Assembly: GCA_016222925.1 (NCBI GenBank)
Contig: JACRQB010000189.1
Coordinates: 1 to 26,734, forward strand
From: Nitrospirota bacterium
Lineage (GTDB): Bacteria > Nitrospirota > Nitrospiria > Nitrospirales > Nitrospiraceae
Reading direction: 5' to 3'
Length of the DNA: 26,734 nt
The notes beneath the pieces are model-generated. The model had not been told where the DNA came from. It searched no databases and saw only the letters and a program-made list of their open reading frames with translations. The position numbers were made by a program, and so were the translations under genes. Positions 7,063 through 15,072 of this stretch are shown piece after piece. Every line of letters begins with the position of its first letter. Position 1 is the first letter of the stretch.

Positions 7063-9553
7063 TGGCCACCTCCTTAGGATCTTCGACACCTTCCAGCAAC
7101 TCCATCTCATTCATGACTTTTTCGATCCTCGCCTTGATATCCATCCGTTCCTTTTCCCATTGGCGATTCGTATCATCCTGCGAAGCCAACCGCTGGCGAG
7201 CCGTCTTGAGCTCATCCTCTAACAGCGCATTCTTTCGTTTGAACTCTTGGACAAGGGCTTTTTGAATCCCCGCCAGACGCAGATATTCTTTATAGCTACG
7301 CAAGACCCGTTTGACGTATTGCCTGGTCTCCTGATAATGGATCAACTCGACGAATTCATCCTCACTTCGCCCCCGATAGGTCGCCGCCCAAGTTCCCACC
7401 ACGATGGGCCCGGCATTATAGGCAGCGATCGTCTGCACGATATTGCCGGAAAACTGCGTGAACAGTTGTTCGACATACCGAGCCCCGATCCGGATATTCG
7501 TCTCTTGATCAAACAAATCTTCTCGGGAGACGCTTGGAAGACGGTGCTGTTGAGCCACGGCATTGGCGGTGGCGGGCATGACCTGCATCAATCCGATCGC
7601 CCCGACTCGAGAGACGGCCCTCCGATCATATTGACTCTCCTCCCGAATGATTGCCGCAACAAGAAACGGATCTACCCCGTTGGCTCCCGACATTTTGATC
7701 GTAGGAATCATTCCCGTGGGATAGGCCACGCTCCACAATCCATCCACGACCACTCCACCGGTTCGCTCTAACTTTTCACGGAATCGAGACCGCACCAGAC
7801 GCAAGGCATGATGGTAGGCACCGACCTCATTCAACATGATGGATAATGCCGCCAACACCTCGGGGTCACGGCTATATTGATCCGTCAACGCGCCGAGCTC
7901 TCGCGCGGCGTCTTGCTCAAAACCGAGCGTTCTGAGTTCTACCGCCCGCCGATACGCCGGGTGGAGCTCGATCTGCATCCGGCTACTTGCCTGAATATCA
8001 TGGACCGGCGCCTGCGTGACTTCAGAAGCAGGCGGAGCAGACGAGATCGCGACGACTGAGCCTTCCTGTTTCGTCTGCCCTGGAACCGACAAGTCACTCT
8101 GTTCGCGCGCCAACTGGCAGTAGTAGGTGTGTGGAAACCGCTGACAGAGCAGCGCAAATATCTCCTTTGACTTCGCGCTTTCCACATGACCGTAGGAACG
8201 TGCAATCCAATAGAGGGCTTGTGGCTCTAGGTCGCTGTCCTTCTGATCGACGATCTGCTGCCACACGCTGATCGCCTCCTGATAACGAGCCGTTCGGTAC
8301 AGCACCCACCCTTCCCGCCATTGCGCTTCAGTTCGTTGAGAAGCCGGCTCTCCCAACTTGGCCACCTGCCGATACCTCGCAATTGCCTCATCGAACCGTG
8401 CCTCATCCTCCAGCCAGATCCCGGCAAATAGATTGATCTGCCCTTTCTGCTCCAAAGTCACCGTTCGCTTCGGGAGCGTCCGGCACAGATCCAAGAGCTT
8501 CTCCCCGAGTCCCTGTCTGAGATACACCCTCGCGAGCCAGACAATGGCCTCATCCGCGCGAGGCTCTCGCTCAGCCGTCAACGCATGAAAGGTCTCGCGT
8601 GCCTGGTCGTACAGCTTTAAACGAACTTGGGCGATGCCCAACTTCAGCCTGGCCTCCCCACGGTGAGAGGAGGCCGGATCTCGCGCCAGGAATTTTTTCA
8701 GCTCCTCAATGGCCTCCGCGTGGAGCGACTGCCCTAGAAAAGCTTGAGCGCGCTCATAATACGTGTCGGGCGCCGCGGTCCATGGTACCCCGCCGATATT
8801 GCCCCCAAGCAACATCTCGGCTTCCTTGGCCTCTTTTGTCTGCGGAAACTTCATCCACAGCTGCTTCAACGTTTCTTGTCCTTCCGCCAATTTGTTCTCT
8901 CGGAGAGAACAAGACGCCGACCGTAACCAAGCCTGAGCGATCTGAGGGTCCTTGTCATTGACATTGAGGACCTTCGCGAACCAAGACACCGCCTCGGGAC
9001 AGCTGGACGCCTGATACCACGCTTCCCCGGCGCGGAGCGCGACCTGATTGAGAAGATTAGAATCGGGGACCGCTTGCGGTACCCCCTCAAACATACTGGC
9101 CGCCTCCTTGGACTCCCCGAAACGCAGCAAGGCCTCTCCGATCCAAAATCGAATGTAATCGTCGAGCACGAGAAAATCCTGTTGGGCTGCCCGAAGGTAT
9201 GGCAGACTGGCAGCGGGATTTCGATCGATCAATATCACCCCGGACAGCAACCCGGCACGCTTGGCCCACTGCGTGCCGGGAAATCCCTCCATCACCTTTC
9301 GGAGACGTTCCAGCTTGAGCGCCACCACTTGATCTTTCGTCAACGCCTGACCTAGTCGCTCTTTCGGCCAGGCCGCCGCCACAAAACATTCTTCCGCTGT
9401 CACACAGCCAGTAGCCGTGGATTGTTCGGAGGCCTCAACCTGTGCCGCATACCCGGCGCATGAGAAAACACCTCCAAAGGCGAGGGCCAGGCTTGACGCG
9501 ACCGCCAGGCGGCAGCCACGGAGAGAACAATACTTGGCAGCAATCTTCATCAT
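7055..9553 (-). CDS. Soluble lytic murein transglycosylase with TPR-like repeats (Slt70-like)
   Basis: A large exported cell-wall enzyme of about 832 aa. A signal peptide (MMKIAAKYCSLRGCRLAVASS, then a hydrophobic stretch to about GYAAQ) is followed by roughly 500 residues of alanine-rich helical repeats resembling TPR units (for example AWYQASSCPEAVSWFAKVL). The catalytic SLT domain holds the active-site Glu in REESQYD (near residue 640), then GAIGLMQVMP and AAYNAG. A C-terminal coiled coil (LLEDELKTARQRL onward) is unusual for Slt70. It cleaves the MurNAc-GlcNAc bond to give 1,6-anhydro-muropeptides. The open frame begins at 9604, but a TATAAT box overlaps its first codons, so I start at the ATG pair at 9553/9550. 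The stop overlaps zapA by eight bases. Confidence 0.9.
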   Translation of the reverse strand: MMKIAAKYCSLRGCRLAVASSLALAFGGVFSCAGYAAQVEASEQSTATGCVTAEECFVAAAWPKERLGQALTKDQVVALKLERLRKVMEGFPGTQWAKRAGLLSGVILIDRNPAASLPYLRAAQQDFLVLDDYIRFWIGEALLRFGESKEAASMFEGVPQAVPDSNLLNQVALRAGEAWYQASSCPEAVSWFAKVLNVNDKDPQIAQAWLRSASCSLRENKLAEGQETLKQLWMKFPQTKEAKEAEMLLGGNIGGVPWTAAPDTYYERAQAFLGQSLHAEAIEELKKFLARDPASSHRGEARLKLGIAQVRLKLYDQARETFHALTAEREPRADEAIVWLARVYLRQGLGEKLLDLCRTLPKRTVTLEQKGQINLFAGIWLEDEARFDEAIARYRQVAKLGEPASQRTEAQWREGWVLYRTARYQEAISVWQQIVDQKDSDLEPQALYWIARSYGHVESAKSKEIFALLCQRFPHTYYCQLAREQSDLSVPGQTKQEGSVVAISSAPPASEVTQAPVHDIQASSRMQIELHPAYRRAVELRTLGFEQDAARELGALTDQYSRDPEVLAALSIMLNEVGAYHHALRLVRSRFREKLERTGGVVVDGLWSVAYPTGMIPTIKMSGANGVDPFLVAAIIREESQYDRRAVSRVGAIGLMQVMPATANAVAQQHRLPSVSREDLFDQETNIRIGARYVEQLFTQFSGNIVQTIAAYNAGPIVVGTWAATYRGRSEDEFVELIHYQETRQYVKRVLRSYKEYLRLAGIQKALVQEFKRKNALLEDELKTARQRLASQDDTNRQWEKERMDIKARIEKVMNEMELLEGVEDPKEVAID
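7069..7075 (-). promoter_or_regulatory. Shine-Dalgarno of zapA, sets a TTG start
   Basis: AAGGAGG on the - strand, six bases before TTG at 7060-7062. It lies inside the last codons of the upstream transglycosylase gene and rules out the longer zapA frame that begins at 7110. Confidence 0.7.
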
Positions 9554-9581
9554 GATGGCCTGACGACACTCATCCGTGTTC

Positions 9582-9609
9582 ATTATATACAGAGCTGTCT
9601 GCAATGAAA
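9582..9609 (-). promoter_or_regulatory. Promoter of the Slt70-like gene
   Basis: A perfect -10 box TATAAT lies at 9582-9587 on the - strand, with a weak -35 (TTTCAT, 9604-9609) 16 bp upstream. Predicted start of transcription is near 9575, about 22 nt before the ATG at 9553. Confidence 0.5.
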
Positions 9610-9689
9610 GAAGTTTCCGGACCCGATGATGGGTCTGGCCGTATGCGGCATGACTTCCGCTATGGTAGGCTCCTAGCGTTGAGGATGAT

Positions 9690-10790
9690 ATGGCCGACTC
9701 GCCGATAATCGCTTCCGGTACCGTGACAACGCTCTTGAGTCTTACGGAGCCACAGATGGTGAAGTTTGTCCGTGCGCAACACTGGCCGGACTATCGCGCA
9801 CAGCAAATCTTGCGATGGATCTATCAACGGCGCGCGCGGACCCTCACCGACATGACGGATCTCCCCATGCATGATCGCATGGCGCTCTCTCAATCCACCA
9901 AGGTCGGGCGCTCGGCGCAGACCACGATCTTATCGTCCCAGGACGGAACGCGCAAACTGCTCTTGATGCTCGACGACGGCCTGACGATCGAGGCCGTCCT
10001 GATTCCGGATGAGGATCGGTTGACGCTCTGCGTGTCAACTCAGATCGGGTGTATGTTGGACTGTGGATTCTGCCTGACTGGGAGAATGGGACTGAAACGC
10101 AACCTTAAGCTTCACGAAATCATCGATCAGATCCTGACCGCGCAAGACCTGCTGAGCTCCGATGAACACATTACGAATCTCGTGTTCATGGGGATGGGGG
10201 AACCTCTGGCCAATGTGGAGAGTCTCAAGGCGGCCGTGACTGCGTTGACCAACAAACCGTGGGGCCTTGGGTGGTCGCGTAGACGCCTGACAGTATCCAC
10301 GGCGGGGTTGGCGTCTCGCCTTCCGGAGGTCGCGGCGCTCGGCGTGAATCTCGCCATCTCGCTCAATGCCACCACTGAAGAACAGCGACGAGCGCTGATG
10401 CCTGCTGCCAGCGAGATCGCATCACTGAGATCACTCCTGGCTGCCTGTCGCCGCTATCCGCTTGCCCCTCGCCAACGGCTGACCTTCGAATATGTGCTGC
10501 TCTCTGACGTCAACGATCATGCGGCTGATGCCCGCAGACTGATACAATTGCTCAGAGCCATGCGATGCAAGGTCAACTTGATTCCGTTCAATGAATTTCC
10601 AGGCAGCCCTTTTCATCGCCCGTCCGAACAGGCGGTGCTTCGTTTTCAATCCATCCTCCGCGACGCCGGCCTCGATGCATTTGTTCGAAAGAGCCGGGGA
10701 CGGGACGTGCTCGGCGCCTGCGGACAACTTGGAGAACTCCCCAGCAACCGACCTTCCCTTACCTTGACACCTATTGAAACTCGTTGCTAG
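9690..10790 (+). CDS. rlmN: 23S rRNA (adenine-2503-C2)-methyltransferase RlmN
   Basis: A radical-SAM enzyme of 366 aa that methylates C2 of A2503 in 23S rRNA, and A37 of some tRNAs in the family. The cluster motif CxxxCxxC is at Cys121, Cys125 and Cys128 (GCMLDCGFC). The downstream FMGMGEPLANV and SLNATTEEQR segments are family hallmarks. The second catalytic cysteine is in GACGQLG near residue 344; the partner methyl-carrying Cys would be the one in LGACGQ. The N-terminal helical region (ILRWIYQRRARTLTDMTDLP) is standard. The ATG at 9690 follows GAGG at suitable spacing. The gene is divergent from the transglycosylase gene with about 135 bp between the starts. Its last codons carry the promoter of the next gene. 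Confidence 0.95.
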   Translation: MADSPIIASGTVTTLLSLTEPQMVKFVRAQHWPDYRAQQILRWIYQRRARTLTDMTDLPMHDRMALSQSTKVGRSAQTTILSSQDGTRKLLLMLDDGLTIEAVLIPDEDRLTLCVSTQIGCMLDCGFCLTGRMGLKRNLKLHEIIDQILTAQDLLSSDEHITNLVFMGMGEPLANVESLKAAVTALTNKPWGLGWSRRRLTVSTAGLASRLPEVAALGVNLAISLNATTEEQRRALMPAASEIASLRSLLAACRRYPLAPRQRLTFEYVLLSDVNDHAADARRLIQLLRAMRCKVNLIPFNEFPGSPFHRPSEQAVLRFQSILRDAGLDAFVRKSRGRDVLGACGQLGELPSNRPSLTLTPIETRC

Positions 10791-10793
10791 CAT
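10764..10793 (+). promoter_or_regulatory. Sigma70-type promoter of the M16 peptidase pair
   Basis: A perfect -35 TTGACA (10764-10769), an 18-bp spacer and TAGCAT (10788-10793, 4 of 6 matches). It overlaps the stop codon of rlmN. Transcription would start near 10800, 12-18 nt before the possible ATG starts, and no Shine-Dalgarno is visible. Confidence 0.55.
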
Positions 10794-10811
10794 AACAATT
10801 TCTACCTCATC

Positions 10812-11953
10812 ATGATTATGCGGACTATCCACTATCATTGGCGCATCCACCTCTTAACGGCGCTGCTCGTCTTCGGTTCGATCTCGATCTCGTTCGGAGC
10901 AGAACCGAGCGAATACATCCTCTCCAACGGCATGAAAGTGCTGCTGGTTGAGGTTCCCAAGGCTCCGGTCGCCACGGTGCAGGTCTGGTACAAAGTCGGT
11001 TCTCGAAACGAAGTCATGGGACGGGCCGGACTCTCGCACATGCTTGAGCACATGATGTTCAAGGGCACGGCACGGTATCCGAAAGGCTCATTTTTGCCCA
11101 CGCCTTCCTCAGCCATCCCTACCATTGGCCCGTCATCGGATGGTTTGCCGATCTCGATGCGATGTCTCTGGAAGACTTGCAGCGTCACTATGACACGTTT
11201 TACTCTCCCAACAATGCAACCCTTGTGGTTGTGGGCGATATCAAGCCTGACTCTCTACTGCCGACAATCAAGCGCCTGTTTGAACCGATACCCAGAGGTC
11301 CCTCACCCAAGCAAACTCTGGCGCCGGAACCGGAACAGCGAGGCGAGCGCCGTTTTCTCCTGAAACGCGAAGCCCAGGTTCCGTTTGTCATGATGGGGTT
11401 TCGCGTACCCAACTATTCGAGCGAAGACTCCTATGCGCTCGACATTCTCGAATCGGTCCTCTCGCACGGGAAAAGTTCTCGGCTCTACCAGAGCTTGGTA
11501 TATGAGCAGAAGAATTCTTTGTCGGTCGGGGCGGAGTACAGTCTGATCCAGACGGATCCCGGTCTCTTTTATTTCTACTCACTGGTCAATCCCACCGCGA
11601 AGGTGGAAGCGGTCGAGGAGGCTCTACACCGAGAGATTCACCGGCTTCAGAATGAGCCGCCGTCCGAGCAGGAGCTTCAGCGGGCCAAAAATCAGGTAGA
11701 AGCCTCACGCGTCTTTGAGCAGGATTCGAATTTTCGTCATGCCATGTTGTTGGGACAATTGGAATCGGTCGGTGCCGGCTGGCGACGACTCGATCAATAC
11801 ATAGAACGGATCCGCGCAATCACGACAAAAGATATCCAACGCGTCGCTAAGCAGTATCTGACCCAAGACAATCAGACCATCGGTATTCTTATTCCTTTAC
11901 CCCCGAAGCCTCCAGAATCGAGCCCCGCAACAGCTCAAGAAGGAAAACCATAG
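10812..11953 (+). pseudogene. M16 zinc peptidase (catalytic subunit) broken by an internal deletion
   Basis: The first part encodes a signal peptide (hydrophobic to about SFGAEP) and a normal M16 N-terminus with the zinc motif HMLEH (His76, Glu79, His80) in a run ending KGTARYPKGSF. The frame then turns to nonsense. A second frame picks up from about 11093: it reads FAHAFLSHPYHWPVIGW and LDAMSLEDLQRHY, then continues to the normal C-terminus (stop 11951-11953). In M16 proteins about 75-80 residues separate these two parts. They include the NGG/TS/Y region and the Glu that is the third zinc ligand. So roughly 230 bp are missing and the frame is shifted, with the junction near 11085-11097. The product would be inactive. 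It could be a real deletion or an assembly fault. A non-catalytic M16 partner follows. Confidence 0.88.
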
Positions 11954-11962
11954 AGGCAATCA

Positions 11963-13360
11963 ATGGGTAAGGAATCCAGAAACAAGAGAGGCCAGGGGCC
12001 TGACCCACGATCCATCCAACGGAGGTCAGTGCCTTCCTTGTTGGGACTAGTTCAGTGTGCCGTACTCATGATGTGTATCCCGACGACAGGGCTTGCCGCC
12101 GACATTGCACCGACGAGATTCATAGCTCCCAACGGTATGACGGTACTCGTCCTGGAACAACATTTCCTTCCCATCGTTGAAATCCATGCCCTAATCAAGG
12201 CCGGCGCTGCGCAGGATCCTCCAGAAAAAGCGGGTGTGGCAAATTTGGTGGCCAGCCTCTTGGATGAAGGGACAACAACCAGATCCTCCAGGCAACTAGC
12301 CGAACAGATCGACTTCGTCGGGGGTTCATTGGGGGCCCAGGCGGGCGAAGACTACACAACCGCGTCTGCACGCACACTCAAAAAGGATATCGATCTCGGG
12401 TTCACTCTGTTGGCTGATATTCTTCAGCGCCCAACTTTCCCCAAGCAAGAATTTGAACGGGTCCGATCTCAGATCCTTGGGGAAATTTCTAGCGACAATG
12501 ACGATCCCGGTCATGTCGCCATGAAGGCCTTCAATCAGTTGCTCTTTCAGAATCATCCCTATCGTTGGCCGGTGAACGGGACGGAGGAAACCTTGGGCAA
12601 GGTTACTTTGGCGGATGTGCAGAACTTCTACGCCAAAGAGTATCTTCCCAACCAAGTCATCCTCACTATCGTCGGTGACGTGACGGTGGATCAAGCAACG
12701 ACACTCGTCCAGACATATTTCGGATCCTGGAAGAAAGGGATGGTCCAACCCAGAACAGTCAAGAAGCCAGCTGCCATCGACAAAAAGATTGTGCAGCTTA
12801 TCGAAAAGGACCTCACACAATCGACGATTGTCATCGGTCACTCTGGGATCAGTCGAACCAACCCAGATTATTACGCCGTCATCGTCATGAATCATGTGTT
12901 AGGAGCTGGGGGATTTTCATCACGACTCATGGATACCATTCGAGACAAGCAGGGGCTTGCTTATGGTATCACCAGTCATTACGACGCCCGGGCACTGCCA
13001 GGGTCTTTCTGGATCAACCTGCAGACTCGGACAGAAACCACCAATCAAGCGATCAGCGGCGTCTTGGCTGAAATGAAGGCGATTCGGGAGGCCCCGGTCA
13101 GCGATCAGGAATTGGCCGATGCCAAAGCATTTTTAATGGGCAGCTTCCCCTTGCGGCTCGATTCTACGTCGAAGCTGGCGCAAGTCTTGGTGCAAGTGGA
13201 GTTTTTCGGATTGGGGTTTGACTATTTTAGTCAGTACCAAAAATGGATTGAGCGAGTGACGAAAGAAGACGTGCAGCGCGTGGCCAAACAGTACCTGGAC
13301 CCTCAGCACTACGCGCTCGTCGTGGTCGGCAATATCACGAAGGCAAAAGTTCGCCATTAG
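11963..13360 (+). CDS. M16 family peptidase, non-catalytic partner subunit
   Basis: A 465-aa exported protein of the pitrilysin/mitochondrial-processing-peptidase fold. A basic N-terminus and hydrophobic segment ending near GLAADIAP look like a signal peptide. The first M16 domain begins TRFIAPNGMTVLVLEQHFLP. Where active members carry HxxEH, this protein has GVANLVASLLDEGT, so zinc ligands and the catalytic Glu are absent. The second domain has SRLMDTIRDKQGLAYG, the Arg/Tyr region that binds peptide in the partner subunit. In two-gene M16 systems an inactive subunit like this pairs with an HxxEH subunit. That partner is the broken gene nine bases upstream. The ATG at 11963 follows AGAGG. Both genes would be on one transcript. 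Confidence 0.88.
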   Translation: MGKESRNKRGQGPDPRSIQRRSVPSLLGLVQCAVLMMCIPTTGLAADIAPTRFIAPNGMTVLVLEQHFLPIVEIHALIKAGAAQDPPEKAGVANLVASLLDEGTTTRSSRQLAEQIDFVGGSLGAQAGEDYTTASARTLKKDIDLGFTLLADILQRPTFPKQEFERVRSQILGEISSDNDDPGHVAMKAFNQLLFQNHPYRWPVNGTEETLGKVTLADVQNFYAKEYLPNQVILTIVGDVTVDQATTLVQTYFGSWKKGMVQPRTVKKPAAIDKKIVQLIEKDLTQSTIVIGHSGISRTNPDYYAVIVMNHVLGAGGFSSRLMDTIRDKQGLAYGITSHYDARALPGSFWINLQTRTETTNQAISGVLAEMKAIREAPVSDQELADAKAFLMGSFPLRLDSTSKLAQVLVQVEFFGLGFDYFSQYQKWIERVTKEDVQRVAKQYLDPQHYALVVVGNITKAKVRH

Positions 13361-13380
13361 GCTCAAGAACAGCGCACCGT

Positions 13381-14190
13381 ATGCAACCGACCCTTATGCA
13401 ACAGAAGCTCGATCGGCTCCGAACCCTCCTGACGGAGATGGGCTCGGTCGTGGTGGCCTATTCCGGTGGAATCGACAGCACCTTCGTTCTGAAAGTGGCG
13501 CACGACCAACTCCACGAGAAGGCGGTCGGCATCACGGCCATCTCACCGACGTTTCCATCTTTTGAGTTGGAAGCCGCCAAACGGATCGCTCAGGAGATCG
13601 GTGCCCGCCATGAAACCGTGCAGACAGATCAGCTCGCCATAGATGACTTCGTGATGAATGACGCCAATCGTTGTTTTCACTGCAAGACCGACCTGTACCA
13701 ACTTCTTGGGAATGTGCGGCAATCACGAGCGGCCGCATATGTTGTCGATGGAACCAACCTGGACGATCTGGGTGATGACCGTCCCGGTATCAAAGCGGCT
13801 CGGGAATGGGGCGTGCGAAGCCCGCTCGTTGAGGCTGAACTGTCGAAAGCCGATATCCGCATCCTTGCCAAAGAGCTGGGACTTTCAAATTGGGACAAGC
13901 CGGCCGCGGCCTGCCTTTCATCAAGAATCCCGCGTGGAATCGTAATCACCAGCGAACAATTAAGCCGCGTCGAAGGAGCGGAAGCTGTGCTCCATCATGA
14001 AGGATTCCGTCATTTTCGAGTGCGAAATCACGGTGAGATTGCGCGGATTGAATTGGCACAGGACGAACTCCCCCGGCTCATGGAATCAAATCGCTGTACA
14101 GAAATTAGTGCCAGGCTGAAAGAGCTGGGGTTTAAATTCGTAACGGTCGATCTGGAAGGCTACCGACCGGGTGGAGTCACCCTAAGCTGA
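13381..14190 (+). CDS. larE: ATP-dependent sacrificial sulfur transferase LarE
   Basis: A 269-aa PP-loop ATP pyrophosphatase. The nucleotide-binding motif SGGIDS is at 28-33. The conserved RCFHCKTDLY has Cys98 and Cys101. PAAACLSSRIPRG has Cys178, which matches the position of the sacrificial cysteine in LarE. In the lactate racemase pathway LarE adenylates and sulfurates a pyridinium biscarboxylate made by LarB; LarC then inserts nickel to give the NPN cofactor. No larA, larB or larC lies in the window, so the cofactor role here is inferred from family only. It starts 20 bp after the M16 gene and may share its transcript. The C-terminal codons and stop form one arm of a strong hairpin. Confidence 0.88.
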   Translation: MQPTLMQQKLDRLRTLLTEMGSVVVAYSGGIDSTFVLKVAHDQLHEKAVGITAISPTFPSFELEAAKRIAQEIGARHETVQTDQLAIDDFVMNDANRCFHCKTDLYQLLGNVRQSRAAAYVVDGTNLDDLGDDRPGIKAAREWGVRSPLVEAELSKADIRILAKELGLSNWDKPAAACLSSRIPRGIVITSEQLSRVEGAEAVLHHEGFRHFRVRNHGEIARIELAQDELPRLMESNRCTEISARLKELGFKFVTVDLEGYRPGGVTLS

Positions 14191-14199
14191 CTCCACCCG
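14168..14199. terminator. 12-bp perfect hairpin between larE and atpF (convergent)
   Basis: CGGGTGGAGTCA (14168-14179) and TGACTCCACCCG (14188-14199) are perfectly complementary around an 8-nt loop. The left arm is larE coding sequence, and the right arm begins with the larE TGA. It lies between two convergent genes, so it could stop transcription from both sides. It has no T-run on either strand, so it may act as a barrier or with Rho rather than as a classical terminator. Confidence 0.6.
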
Positions 14200-14213
14200 C
14201 AGATCACGGCAAC

Positions 14214-14720
14214 TTAGCGTGGATGTGATTTCGAAAGGGCCTCAAGAGCTTCGTCTGCAAATCTTCGCTGATCAGCTTCTGTTAAGCTCCGTTGAACTAC
14301 TTTTTCCGCTACCATCAGAGCGAGTTCTGTCGTCTGGGCTCGAATGTCTTGTAAGGCTTTGCGACGTTCTTGATCGATCTGGCGTGTCGCATCACCCTTG
14401 ATACGCTCCGCTTCCGCAGTCAACCGCTGCTCGTTTTCATCGAGCAACCGTTGAGCACGTTCCTTTGCCGCTACGAGGATGGCCTCGGCTTCCTTCCCCG
14501 CCGCATTGAGCTTGGCTTCATATTCCTTGAGCCGTCGCTCGGCCTCGGATCGATGCTGCTCCGCCTGATCGAGACTGTCTTTAATTTTCTTTTCACGCTC
14601 TTCCAAAGCACTCAAAATGCCGGGGAAGGCATACTTATAGAGCACGAACAAGAGAATCCCAAACGAAATAACTTCCCAGAAGATCAATGAAGAAAAAAAG
14701 TCAGGTTCAAACTGTGGCAT
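14214..14720 (-). CDS. atpF: ATP synthase F0 subunit b
   Basis: A 168-aa peripheral-stalk subunit of the F-type ATP synthase. One N-terminal transmembrane helix (FWEVISFGILLFVLYKYAF, about 14-32) is followed by PGILSALEEREKKI, the standard b-subunit hinge. A long charged coiled coil then reaches the C-terminus and connects the membrane sector to F1. Length is normal. It is the last gene of an F0 cluster; atpH, atpA, atpG, atpD and atpC do not follow, because the next gene is larE on the opposite strand. No Shine-Dalgarno is visible: the region just upstream of the ATG is a tandem heptamer repeat. Only one b-type subunit is present, as in non-photosynthetic bacteria. Confidence 0.95.
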   Translation of the reverse strand: MPQFEPDFFSSLIFWEVISFGILLFVLYKYAFPGILSALEEREKKIKDSLDQAEQHRSEAERRLKEYEAKLNAAGKEAEAILVAAKERAQRLLDENEQRLTAEAERIKGDATRQIDQERRKALQDIRAQTTELALMVAEKVVQRSLTEADQRRFADEALEALSKSHPR

Positions 14721-14731
14721 AGACGTGTTCG

Positions 14732-14759
14732 TGAAACGTTAAACGTGAAACGTGAAACG
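14732..14759. repeat. Tandem heptamer repeat, four copies, upstream of atpF
   Basis: Four head-to-tail 7-bp units: TGAAACG, TTAAACG, TGAAACG and TGAAACG. On the - strand (the atpF sense strand) the unit reads CGTTTCA. The array ends about 11 bp before the atpF ATG, where a ribosome-binding site would be expected. A small GAGG-GACC-CCTC hairpin lies next to it at about 14761-14773. Confidence 0.8.
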
Positions 14760-14805
14760 AGAGGGACCCCTCGATGAACGGTTCTCGAATAACGGTTGAC
14801 GCTCC

Positions 14806-15036
14806 CTACTTCCGAAAACCCATGATGATGAAGGCGATAACCAAGCCATACAGCGCAATGGCTTCCACCAACGCGAACCCGATCCACATATACTTCGTGA
14901 CGCGAGCTTCTGCTTCAGGCTGACGTGCCACCACCTCAATCATCTTCCCGAAGATGTAGCCGATCCCGACACCGGCCCCGGCAAATCCCGCTGCGGCACA
15001 TCCCATACCGATCAACCCTGCTGCTGCTGAATCCAT
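14806..15036 (-). CDS. atpE: ATP synthase F0 subunit c
   Basis: A 76-aa hairpin of two membrane helices that oligomerises into the rotor ring. The glycine-rich first helix (GFAGAGVGIGYIFG) ends in the polar loop ARQPEAEARV, which contacts gamma/epsilon of F1. The second helix has the ion-carrying Glu58 in FALVEAIALYG. The residue after Glu58 is Ala and there is no Gln in the first-helix ion site, so the sodium-binding signature is absent. I infer proton coupling. A GGAGGAG sits about nine bases before the ATG, a strong site that suits the high stoichiometry of subunit c. Gene order atpB-atpE-atpF is standard. Confidence 0.96.
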   Translation of the reverse strand: MDSAAAGLIGMGCAAAGFAGAGVGIGYIFGKMIEVVARQPEAEARVTKYMWIGFALVEAIALYGLVIAFIIMGFRK

Positions 15037-15072
15037 TATGTCTTACTCCTCCCTTGGCTAAACCTGCATGCG

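Noticed and set aside
14806..15036. Sodium-type c-ring
   Set aside because: Glu58 is followed by Ala, and the first-helix Gln of sodium-binding rings is missing.
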